64,000 nt of DNA from Cichorium intybus (taxonomy: Eukaryota > Streptophyta > Magnoliopsida > Asterales > Asteraceae): NCBI GenBank assembly GCA_023525715.1, contig CM042017.1, positions 80,346,857-80,410,856 on the forward strand. Reading direction: 5' to 3'. Positions 1-29,057 of the stretch are shown piece after piece (the first letter of the stretch is position 1; the number at the start of each line of letters is the position of its first letter). The position numbers and the translations under genes were made by a program. The notes under the pieces were generated by a model, which was not told where the DNA came from, ran no database searches, and was given only the letters and a program-made list of their open reading frames with translations.

Positions 1-1149
1 ACCCGCCATACAACAGCTACGGGCATCCATCATACAACAGCTATGGACACGGGAAGGTTCTACCCATCATACAACAGCTATGGGTTCCCGGTTATGGCCC
101 AGCCCATCATACAACAGCTATGGGACAAGGAAATACTCCAACTCGTCATACAACAGCTACGAGGGGACACGCATCAGTACTGAGCCCAACAACAAATAAC
201 CACAGATATAGAGCAAATCATATAACTGTAAACAACACACAAGATGCCTAACATGCAACATCATATAGTAAGGTGAGGATACTCACCTGATTCGAAACCG
301 CACAAATATTCTCTAATATCCCCACTTAGCTCGTCCACACACCTAAATCCCACACACATACAACATATCAATTACTGACTAGGCTCTTACAGACCTGTCT
401 AAAGGTTAGACTCACTATTTGCCATCAAACCGTGGTCAAAACTAAATTCCTGGACAAACAGTCGCTCGCCGCGGCATGGCTCCTCGCCCTACGTGCCGCG
501 GCTACCATTGCACAATTACGGGATTTCAGCCGAGTCCGTGCCGCTGACATAGCCAGTCCGCGTCACGGCTCGTAACATTCCAAAATGTTTTTCAGCGATT
601 AACAGTACATCAATCGGCTAGGGTTCCTTTCTACACCCTTCCTGGGATCAGAAACTACCCTAAGGTCACTTCCTTATGGACATGCAAGTCCATGCATGTC
701 CTTGGTTCAAACCCTAAGGGCTACAAATCGTCTAAAGCTACAAACCAACTGGTAACACCATATGACGGGATAAAAAGGAAAGTCAGAAGAGTAAATCTTC
801 TTACCTTACTCCTGAAGGACGGAGTGATGCCCACGACCCGTCCTAAACCTTCTCCCGCGTTGGATCTCCTTCTTCTAATCTCCCAAAACCTTCAAAGCCT
901 CGAGATCAAAGACTATCTGCCGAAACCAGACGCCTCTACTCTAGAAACTTCCCAAAAACACGAACCCTAGGGCTGGGTCCCTTTATATGGGCGTTTAAAT
1001 CCGAATTAGGGTTTTTCACTTTAGAGGCGCACCGCGTCGCGGGTTCTTTAGAACCGCGCCGCGCGTACAAATGCTACGCGATTCTAGATTTTTCCTAAAG
1101 CCGCGCCGCGGATTCCTTCGGGCCGCGACTCGGCGGAACGGGTCTTACA
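1..1149 (-). repeat. Partial Gypsy-type LTR, minus strand, cut by window edge
   Basis: Read on the minus strand, the sequence begins TGTAAGACC at 1149, the same kind of LTR start seen in the G2 element elsewhere in this window. It contains a GC-rich patch at about 1020-1140 and the CAGGTGAG...CTCAC palindrome at 271-289 that marks the LTRs of the other Gypsy families here. An array of hairpins follows at 1-180. The other LTR end is not reached, so the element continues to the left of the window. No long coding frame is present. The 92-aa plus-strand frame at 692-970 looks incidental. Confidence 0.7.
2..175 (-). repeat. Array of five hairpins with a constant loop
   Basis: The block CATACAACAGCTA occurs five times at irregular spacing. 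Each copy is flanked by short complementary arms that differ between copies: CCCG/CGGG, TCCAT/ATGGA, ACCCAT/ATGGGT, CCCAT/ATGGG and CTCGT/ACGAG. The loop is constant while the stems co-vary. This lies inside the minus-strand LTR, so the transcribed form would be the reverse complement. Confidence 0.7.
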
Positions 1150-4281
<3,132 letters not shown>

Positions 4282-4548
4282 AGTTCACCACCCTTATCCT
4301 TTTCCATATTACTTGAGGAGTTTTTTAAACATTTAAAGTGTTTAACATTTAGCAATACATTTGTAGACTGTCTAGTTAATTAAATATAATAAGGAAACCA
4401 TACAATTATGCTAAATTCTTATTCAAATAAAAAGAACAACAAATAAACGATATTCAGGGTGGATTACATGACCATGAGCAGAATATGAAAATGAGATCTT
4501 CATCTTCGTCATTCGAGCCATTATTAAGCGAAATGATATCTTTTTTAG

Positions 4549-20095
<15,547 letters not shown>

Positions 20096-21335
20096 GGTAA
20101 CGAGAACTATATTTCCTGCTTGGAATACCATTTGAAAACAAATTAATATTACTTAACAAATAAGATCATACCATGACCTCATTCAATATTGATGTCATAT
20201 TGATATGTCATGCAAAATTAGTTACCTAAAAATCTTTACAAATTTTTTAATTGTATCTTTACTATCCAGAAACTGAATTTTTACTTTGTAACCTATCTTT
20301 TTATGCTGAAACGGTTTTCCAAATTAAAGAGTGGTATTTTGATATCTTTTATAATACTTGTATTTTGATGTTGCTTATAAAACTAGATATATTAACATTT
20401 TTTGTTATATATTTTGATATTTGTTATAAATAACATCCACAAAAAACATATCCAAATGCTAAACCTTTTACAAAACTTATTGTCAAAGAATTAATGTTAT
20501 AAACTCCATAGGCCATAGCGAATACCAAATCCCAGTTAACAAACCTATATTAAATATAAGCTACTAACAATTGATGATGACAAATATATGTTTCTGGAAG
20601 CAAATTTCAATTGTAAGAGTATAATTGTACAGAATGGACGCAGGCAGGAGGTGTCTTTGGCTGGCTGCAGTCGAAGTTGGTCTGAGCAGTGGTGTGATAT
20701 ATATGGCAGCAGCGATTGACAAACTGAGAGATACAAGAAGATGGTCTTCTTTTAAGCGAGATTTAGACACCGAGAAGAAGAGAAAATAGTTTTTTTTTTT
20801 CGAGAGTGAGATTGAGATTGAGGAAAGGTATGGTCTTTTATAGGAGGTGACTAGGTTGAGGTCGAGGAAAAGTAAGGTCGTTTTATATATCGATGGGCTC
20901 CTTTCTCATTTCCAACATGCGGGAAATAAAATTTTAAAAGTCTTTTCTATCTATTTCGATGTCAGACCCAGTTGGGGGTCAACCCCTTCATCGATCCTTA
21001 TTTAAATAAACGTGTATATTTTTAATATTTTTTGGGACGTTCCAACAAACGGAGGACAAGTCCAGGCAACATGCGGATCTTGCCGATTACTTTAAATATA
21101 TAGTAAATTTCGCAAGTAGTCCTAAAATAGTTTTTAAAATATAGGCATCTATACGAGGAATCTTTTGAAAACTTAAATGTTCGAGTGAATCTGAAAACAG
21201 AGATGAAATACTAGATCAGAATCTGAAAGATGAAATACTAGACAAAAGGTGGCAAATTTAAAACTATCTCCCATTTTAATGTTTTATTTGGTATTTATGA
21301 AAGATAGGGTAGGGATTAGAAGATTACATTAAACA
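20096..21335. other. Upstream region of the dioxygenase, no further gene seen
   Basis: This is the 5' side of the minus-strand dioxygenase and should hold its 5' UTR and promoter. TATATAT stretches at about 20697 and 20886 are candidate TATA regions on the minus strand, but none can be assigned with confidence. No other coding sequence is convincing. Confidence 0.4.
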
Positions 21336-21599
21336 AGACAAAACTTTAAAAATTGTCGTTTCATATGATATCAACTTTAGTCCCTAACTTTCAAAACATC
21401 AATGATAATTCATGTGGTTTCAATTTTCTATCATGTTTGGTTCATCTTCCATATGAAATGACTAATTTACCATTATTTAATTTTTTTTACATTTTATTTA
21501 ATTAAAAACTATTTTGAAAAAAGGAAAAAAAATTAAATGACCCCACCCCTTCTCTTCTTCCCCACACAAGTTACAGCAAAATCACCACCACCCATTTAT

Positions 21600-21643
<44 letters not shown>

Positions 21644-22893
21644 CGCCTTACTCATAGCTGGGTGTTTGAAGGCAACATAAAGCAGTCGATCAAAATTCGT
21701 AGCCTTGAGTGGATGATCACATTGTTCTCCCTCTGGATGCTTTTGAACACTTTTGAAAACAGAGGCTCACCGGAGTAAAGAAGGTATTCCACTGCCTCCT
21801 CACAAATTGTCATCTCTTCACGTGGTGGTGAGAAGATCTTCCACTGCCTCCTCACGATCTGTCATCTCTTGTTACAATAAGTCTCAAAATGTCACCAGGA
21901 TAACCTAGGGCTTCAAGCCTCAAGGGAGTAGATGTTTACTATGTTCAATCGTCTACGGGCGACTCCGAGAGCTTTAAGCTTGAACCAATCAGACTTTTAC
22001 ACTATATTTAGTAAAGTTAGAAGCCCTAAACAAAGGTACACTAATAGTTAATTGTTCTTACCCACCTCCAATTCCAAACCCTACTTTTTCATTAGGTTCC
22101 ACCTGTGCCGCCGGTGGTGGCGATTCCACCAGAAAGGAACGGAAAAGAGGGAGAAGGGAAAAGAAGGAAACTGAGTCCACAAAGTAGTGGCGACTTTGCT
22201 GGATTAAGACCGAATATTGTCTGAATCAAACCAAGTGGGACACACACCGATCCCTTGCTGGTGTGCTACAAATTCAAGATGAGAAAGAAGAAAAGTCGGT
22301 GCTGGTATACTCCTGATCTGGAAGAAGAAGCGAGATTAAGAGATGAAGATAGATACCATGAGGTAGAGTGGGGAAAGAAGCGGGACAGATAAAGAATATC
22401 GAGAAGCAGATTCACTGGCAAACAAGGGAAAATAAAACCCGATGTTTTTCTGTAATTTTCTAATTTGTTCGATTTGATGGATTTTCTGGATGTTGCCATC
22501 GAGTTGGGGTGGTTAGCTCATAGGATTCGATGGATGGATGGTGAGGTTGGTGTGTAGCGTTGAAAGGGATTGGAGGGGGAAGGAGTCACCGGCAGGAGGC
22601 GATGGTAGAGCTGGGTATGGGGAGCAAGTGAAAGAGATGGAGTGTGGGTGACAAAGATAAAAGGGGATGGGGGTGGTGTTTTTAATTTCTTTTTCTTTTT
22701 CGTTTAATATGGAATTAGTTAAAAGAAAATGTAAAATAAAACAAAAAGGGTATAAAAGTCTTTTTATATGGATGAGGGACCAACCATGATAGAAAAATTG
22801 AAACCACAAGGACTATCCTTGAGGTTTTTGAAAGTTAAGGACTAAAGTGGATATCCTGTGAAACCACATGGACCATTTATGAAGTTTTGTCTT
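21336..22893. mobile_element. TIR DNA transposon, non-autonomous (GTCC.TGTGGTTT family)
   Basis: The left end AAGACAAAACTT (21336) recurs inverted at 22882-22893. Imperfect inverted similarity extends at least 120 bp inward, including GTGGTTTCAATTTT and a CTATCATG block. No transposase is present. A (CT)n run lies at 21603-21640. No clear TSD was found, and Mutator-like or another TIR superfamily is possible. The right part (22667-22893) is included in the 12.1-kb tandem duplication. A related terminus occurs at about 60896. Confidence 0.6.
21603..21640. repeat. (CT)n microsatellite
   Basis: A TC dinucleotide run of 38 bp inside the TIR transposon. Confidence 0.95.
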
Positions 22894-22966
22894 AAATCAG
22901 ACACCATAACACGAGCTATTGCTGTCGCGATGAACTATGATATGCATGAGACACTAATGAACAAGC

Positions 22967-23408
22967 TGTTGGATTAGGTGTCTAAGCCATGACTTTGTAT
23001 TTGTATTTATCTTATTAATTGAAGCAAAGTCCATTTGGGTTGCCCTCATAGCAGGAGGATTGATGTAGAAGTCAGTAGAAAGAAAGGTTGATTTATTAAT
23101 TGGTTAATAAATCAATAGAAATAAATAAATAGTTTATTAATATATTTAAGTGTTAATATATTAATTAGAAACTATAATAATTAATTAGAAATTAATCTAG
23201 AATTAATTGGATTTAATTTGGAGATTAAATTAACTAATTAAAAGTGCAGTGACTGGTTTTGTATTTATTCAATAGTTGAATAACTGGCTAGCCAGTGGGA
23301 GGACAAAGTTGGTGAGATTTGAGTGGGGCACACTCATAATCTCAAAACCCTAATTAGGGTTTAGAAGCCTTGGTCCAAATTGTCAACAGGCTTGCCCATT
23401 AAGGAGGC
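22967..23408 (+). repeat. Copia 5' LTR, first part (copy 1)
   Basis: This is the start of the Copia LTR up to the G1 insertion. The last five bases GAGGC (23404-23408) are the G1 target duplication. The LTR resumes at 28716. Confidence 0.9.
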
Positions 23409-24869
23409 TGTAACGACCGTTTTTTAAAAAAAACGGTGTGAATAGTACTCCGACGTGAATAGTAACTCCGGCGTGAATAGTACCCGATAAATGAAGTAAG
23501 CGCTTACCTCATGAATAGTGACGATGACGTCGTGATGATGTCTTGATGACGTCATGAATAGTGTTTTCAAGCCGTATAAATAGAGGCCCAACTTCTTCAT
23601 TTCAACCCACAACAAACACCAAACAACCTTACGATATCGAGAAGTGTTCTGGTGAGGAAAAATAGGTCGGGAGGAGTTAAGAGCGAGCGGTAGTTGGTAA
23701 CGAGGCGCCCGGGAAGTCTTGGAAGAGCGGAACGGGAAGCGTGTCAAGGCTTTGCAAAAGCGTCAATCTTAAGTGAGTAATCGCTATCGCATTTCCCTAA
23801 TAGTTTATAAATGTTAAACTATAAAATGTGGAGGTTATACTATTCGTAATTCCAGAAATTATACCAAATGATTTACTTACGAGGGCGGTGCCTAGGCCGA
23901 TTACATGGGATCTGGTTGTTGGATTTTCCGAAAGGCTAAAATGCTGAAAGGATCCTGCCACCCCATCTAATTTTCTACCTGGCCGTTCTTTACTTGATAA
24001 ATCATGAGGTATCATATTGGAATTATGGAAGGGTTTAATAATACAAGTATGATATCACTAAGAGTCAAAGAGTGACAAGTGTTTTACTGTGTTAACATTT
24101 AAAGAGGAAATACAAAGCAAAGATAAACGTTATAGTCAACTACAGCCAGGTGTGTGTATTTTATTGATAATACACTTTCCTGTGTGGAGGTTATGTGTGC
24201 TTTACTGTAGTGTTGTGTGCTTATAAGATGTTTATGTGTAATACCAAGCTGTGTGTATTTTATTGATAATACACTTTCCTGTGATAGCTATATGGGTTGG
24301 GATATGGTGTTTGTAGTTAGTACTAGACATGTTTAGGTCTAGCATATGGATAATATGGGGGTGACAAATTGAGATATATAGGGTGGCTCGACGTACTAAG
24401 CAATGAAGTTTGATTTATTGAGCAGATACGCATGACCCGACGTACAGGGTATGCGCGGCTCTAAGGGCTAAGCAGAGGAGTTATACTTACTGAGCAGATA
24501 CGCATGACTCGACGTACAGAGTATGCGTGGCTCGAAATGCTGAGTAAAAGACTATAATTCGACGTACTGGGTAGAGCAGGTTATGTGTGATAAATAGCTG
24601 TATTTTCCTATAGGGGTTGAGTATATGTGATTAACATGCTGTGTAGATGTTGGAACTCACTAAGCCGTGTGCTTATCCTTTCCTTATTAAATTATCATTT
24701 CAGGTGTACAGGTGAAAATGACGGCTAGGCATGACGGATACACACTGATGCTGGTTATCTGAGGATCTACGCTGTGAATCGATGTAAAATGTTTTTGAAT
24801 GTTTTTCAAAATGTTAATTATTGATATTCATTTAAATAAAGATGTTTTCTTTAAAAGTGGGGTGTTACA
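23409..24869 (+). repeat. G1 5' LTR (copy 1)
   Basis: This 1461-bp LTR contains repeated GTGAATAGTAC units, TGACGTCA-like boxes at about 23526-23556, TATAAATAG at 23575-23583, a 170-bp conserved island (about 23870-24040), hairpins with a CGACGTAC loop (24390-24570), and an acceptor-like TCATTTCAG ending at 24703. Unlike the other G1 LTRs it lacks the GTGAG...CTCAC palindrome at about 24149. Confidence 0.92.
23526..23583 (+). promoter_or_regulatory. G1 LTR core promoter: TGACGTC boxes and TATA
   Basis: Two TGACGTC boxes lie upstream of TATAAATAG (23575), the second being the full palindrome TGACGTCA. ACGT-core palindromes are bZIP/TGA-factor sites in plants. The 3' LTR has three such boxes (27363-27402). 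Confidence 0.6.
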
Positions 24870-25782
24870 AGTTGGTATCAGAGCCAGAACTTGAGTGAAT
24901 CAGACTCACTTGATGGGTTTTGATCTCAGGCTTGAAACTCAAAAGTTTTCTTTGAAGACATTTTTATAAAAAAATAATAATAATAAACGTTGTTTTTCGA
25001 ATAAGGGGTTGAATGAACGTTGTTGCAAAGAAGCAGTATGTACCGTCAGCCAACGTCGGTGGGGAAAATGTTTAAATGCTTAGTCTTTATTGCTGTAATA
25101 TATGATATATGTGTGCTTAAATGCCTGCTAGAAAACCCCATATTGGTGCACAATTACTTAAGGCCTGTTGTCGTGAATAAATACTAGAGTTGATAAGGTG
25201 TTTAAGAAACACCATTGAAGTGTAGGCAGTAGGGACTAAATAGTCCTAGAATGTTTGAGTTGGTCAGGTTCTTTGCCGGGTGATATCCGTAAGGTAAATC
25301 CTTTTTATTTGAAAGATTTTCTACGACTATGTTCGTAAAACAACCTGGGACTTCTGGACAAGTTCTGAAACGGGCGTAGATAGGTGTGGAAGATAGTAGT
25401 GGAGCTTCTACTATTGAAAGCACAGGATCCGCGTTCGAATCGGGAGTTGGTTATGAGGAATCCAATAAGCTGAGGGTATAACTAATTGGTGTGCATTTGT
25501 ATTGTCCATTCTATTGATTGGCAATCATAGAGTTTATTGGAAACAATTAGGACGCTGGAGATTGAGAATCTAGTGACGTTTCATTTTTTAATAATTATGT
25601 AATGAATAGTTGATGTGACTATAGTGGATGAGCTGTGCAAAAGTGACACATTAAGTCTCTTCGTTACTCAAAGCACGGATAGTGGATGATAAAAAGAATT
25701 GATCGCTAGAATAGTTGATTTTGATTGACTATAAATAGACGTTATGTTATTTAGAGACTAACATAAGTCGCAGATTCCAGTT

Positions 25783-26259
25783 ATGGAGATAAATGTGAGG
25801 CTTCCAGGTCATCTGCAGTTGCTGGTTAACAAATTTTATCTACAAAGAGTGTCAGACGACTGGAGTATGATGATGACGAAGGCTGAGGATGTATGTGATC
25901 GTATTAGTAGAAATTGGAATCCCGTAGATGGAGGGCATAATTTGGAAGAAGACATACGTGAACTAAAGTAGTATATAGATGTGAAAGGTACACGCACGGA
26001 TATACATATACATAGTAGAAATATAAGGTTTTATACATGGTGTTGTATGTTTGCAGAATTAGAGCCTTATCCATTCCCGTACAAGAGGTGTACGTGTATA
26101 CGGAATGAACATATAATAACAACTCATGAGAGTAGGGATGATATAGTGGTGTGGCGTAAGGGTATTCACATAGGTAGTGAATACTACAAACGTGTGCATC
26201 AAAGTAAGTTAGATGTAGCATACCAATGTATCATGTACTTAAAATCTGTTAGTATATGA
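25783..26259 (+). pseudogene. Unrecognised frame in G1 (copy 1), interrupted
   Basis: This is the same frame as the 158-codon frame at 37869-38345 but with TAG at 25969-25971. The product is not recognised: it has no zinc knuckle, protease or RT motif. It follows the gag-start region of the element and may be a remnant or chance. Confidence 0.25.
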
Positions 26260-26630
26260 AAATGATGAGTTGAGAAAATATTGCTAACTGACCAAGATAA
26301 CTGTCTTGTTAGCATATGTGTGTTAGGTGTATATGTTTCATAAATGACTAAGTGAGTTTCTCTTAAGTAGGTAACCTGTAGGTGAGTACCATGGGTAAAC
26401 TGTATCGGTAGCTGGTTGAATATTGGATATTAGTTGTACGGATGAATACGTGAGTATTAAGTGCTGATAATCCTGGATATGGTATCATATCGTGAGCGGA
26501 GATTTTGTAGATGTATGTGGAGACTGAGCTGATATGAGGATTGTTGGTGCCATATGGTTGGTTGCAGAACTTTGCAGTTGTGTGTATGTTAGCTGTTAAG
26601 CTTTTAGGGCGAAAAGTTGTTTATGCTGTG

Positions 26631-26815
26631 GGGCTACTAATATTTGTGGTTGGGACCACTTATGCTGTGGGGCTACTTGTACTTGTGGTTGGGACCACTT
26701 ATTCCGTGGGGCCACTAGTACCTGTAGTTGTGACCATTTATTCTGTGGGATTGCTAGTACTTGTGGTTGTGACCACTTATTTAGCGGGGCCACATTACTA
26801 GTACATGTGGTGGGA
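26631..26815 (+). repeat. 39-bp tandem repeat in G1 (copy 1)
   Basis: About 4.7 units of a 39-bp repeat (TATGCTGTGGGGCTACT followed by GTGGTTGGGACCACT). Because 39 is divisible by three, several frames stay open through it. The unit includes the short inverted repeat GTGGTTGGGACCAC. Confidence 0.85.
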
Positions 26816-27243
26816 CCACATATGTGTTGTGATGGCCTTTTTGGCTGACAGTTCTAAACACACGTGCAGTTGAGTGTTTGGTGAGTTTTCATGACTCGAT
26901 ACCGTAAAGGGTCGAGGAAAGGACGAATAGCTGAGCTGTTGAGGTTGTGAAAAGCAGGGGTTGTGATATGATGTGGTGAATAGGTGATTATGGGTATACG
27001 ATGCATAACGAGTACCATGCATCTATGATGACTGGGAGTGTATGAGATTACATAACACGTATTTTGTAGTCTCAATAGGTTGGCCTAGTTAATTAGAAGT
27101 AGTTAAGGTGCTAGTATTGTGGTAATACCCTTTGGGTTTACTAATACAACCGTATTGTGTTGAAATAGGGAATGATTGAGTGGAAGAATAAGTGTCGACG
27201 CTGGAGATTCCGGGGACGGAATATTATAAAGGGGGGGAGAACT

Positions 27244-28715
27244 TGTAACGACCGTTTTTCAAAAAAAAAAACGTTGTGAATAGTAACTCCGGCGTGAATA
27301 GTACTCCGGTGTGAATAGTTCCCGATAAATGAAGTAAGCGCTTACCTCATGAATAGTGACGATGACGTCGTGATGATGTCTTGATGACGTCGTGATGACG
27401 TCATGAATAGTGTTTTCAAGCCCTATAAATAGAGGCCCAACTTCTTCATTTCAACCCACAACAAACACCAAACAACCTTACTATATCGAGAAGTGTTCTG
27501 GTAAGGAAAAATAGGTCGGGAGGAGTTAAAAGCTTGCGGTAGCTGGTAACGAGGTGCCCGGGAAGTGTTGGAAAGTGTTGGAAGAGCGGAGCGGGAAGCG
27601 TGTCAAGGCTTTGCGAAAGCGTCAATCTTAAGTGAGTAATCGCTACCGCATTTCCCTAATAGTTTATAAATGTTAAACTATAAAATGTGGAGGTTATACT
27701 ATTCGTAATTCCAGAAATTATACCAAATGATTTACTTACGAGGGCGGTGCCTAGGCCGATTACATGGGATCTGGTTGTTGGATTTTCCGAAAGGCTAAAA
27801 TGCTGAAAGGATCCTGCCACCCCATCTAATCTTCTACCTGGCCGTTCTTTACTTGATAAATCATGAGGTATCATATTGGAATTATGGAAGGGTTTAATAA
27901 TACAACTATGATATCACTAAGAGTCAAAGAGTGATAAGTGTTTTACTGTGTTAACAGTTAAAGAGGGAATACAAAGCAAAGATAAACGTTATAGTCAACT
28001 ACAGCCAGGTGAGTTTCTCACTACATTGTGTGGATGTTATGTGTGCTTTACTGTAGTGTTGTGTGCTTATAAGATGTTTATGTGTAATACCAAGCTGTGT
28101 GTATTTTATTGATAATACACTTTCCTGTGATAGCTGTATGGGTTGGGATATGGTGTTTGTAGTTAGTACTAGACATGTTTAGGTCTAGCATGTGGATAAT
28201 ATGGGGGTGACAAATTGAGATATATAGGGTGGCTCGACGTACTAAGCAATGAAGTTTGATTTATTGAGCAGATACGCATGACCCGACGTACAGGGTATGC
28301 GCGGCTCTAAGGGCTAAGCAGAGGAGTTAGACTTACTGAGCAGATACGCATGACTCGACGTACAGAGTATCTGCGGCTCGAAATACTGAGTAAAAGACTA
28401 TAATTCGACGTACTGGGTAGAGCAGGTTATGTGTGATAAATAGCTGTATTTTCCTATAGGGGTTGAGTATATGTGATTAACATGCTGTGTAGATGTTGGA
28501 ACACACTAAGCCGTGTGCTTATCCTTTCCCTATTAAATTATCATTTCAGGTATACAGGTGAAAATGACGGCTAGGCATGACGGATACACACTGATGTTGC
28601 TTATCTGAGGATCTACGCTGTGAATAGATGTAAAATGTTTTTGAATGTTTTTCAAAATGTTAATTATTGATATTCATTTAAATAAAGATGTTTTCTTTAA
28701 AAGTGGGGTGTTACA
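27244..28715 (+). repeat. G1 3' LTR (copy 1)
   Basis: This 1472-bp LTR has the intact CAGGTGAG...CTCAC palindrome (28007-28022), TATAAATAG at about 27424, and the acceptor-like site near 28548. It differs from the 5' LTR at more positions than the two duplicate copies differ from each other. Confidence 0.92.
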
Positions 28716-29043
28716 GAGGCTCCTCTAGGGTTTCAGCTGTAACCCTTGGAGGCTATAAAAGGAACCTCCTGGCTCCCCTTTTCTGCACCACTTTCATCTC
28801 TCTGAAGTTACTCTGCTGTCTTCTCTCCTCATTCCTTGGGTGTGACTCCATTTGAGGCAGGACACTTGTGCTGCTAGCTTCTGGATCAAGAATCAAAGGT
28901 TGGTTCTTCTGATTTATTCTTTAGAAATAATTGTTGGCCTTTAGATCCTTATTATATGTTCATAGTAGAAAAACATAGATCTTATTTAGGGTTGCATGTG
29001 AACTTAGGAATTTTCTAGTTCATGGTTTGTGTAAAACCCTTCA
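28716..29043 (+). repeat. Copia 5' LTR, second part (copy 1)
   Basis: This is the LTR remainder after G1. CTATAAAAG at 28753-28761 is its TATA box. It ends CCTTCA at 29043. Confidence 0.9.
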
Positions 29044-29044
29044 G

Positions 29045-29057
29045 TGGTATCAGAGCC
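29045..29057 (+). promoter_or_regulatory. Copia primer-binding site (copy 1)
   Basis: TGGTATCAGAGCC starts two bases after the LTR end and matches initiator-Met tRNA. Confidence 0.85.

Larger units (their letters stand above)
23409..28715 (+). mobile_element. G1: non-autonomous Gypsy-like element (copy 1), 5.3 kb
   Basis: LTRs start TGTAACGACCG and end GTGTTACA, and the TSD is GAGGC (23404-23408 and 28716-28720). The primer site TGGTATCAGAGCC is at 24873. The polypurine run AAAGGGGGGGAGAA is just before the 3' LTR. The interior of about 2.4 kb lacks gag-pol. It starts with a leader and a gag-start-like ATGCCTGCTAGAAAA (25118), both shared with G2, then an unrecognised frame and a 39-bp tandem array. 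It must have been mobilised in trans. Confidence 0.92.

Noticed and set aside
1..180. CRISPR-like array at the window start and in LTR hairpin arrays
   Set aside because: The spacing is irregular, the context is a plant LTR, and no cas genes are present. The repeats are hairpin units.
23797..24015. A 72-74 aa frame (MIPHDLSSKERPG...) on the minus strand repeated seven times
   Set aside because: It is antisense to the LTRs and coincides with the 170-bp conserved island. Conservation includes silent and non-silent changes alike, and there is no promoter or motif. Treated as non-coding.
26541..26801. 86-aa Val/Gly-rich frame in G1 that looks like a membrane protein
   Set aside because: It is a translation of a 39-bp tandem repeat whose length is a multiple of three. 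Other frames are open too.
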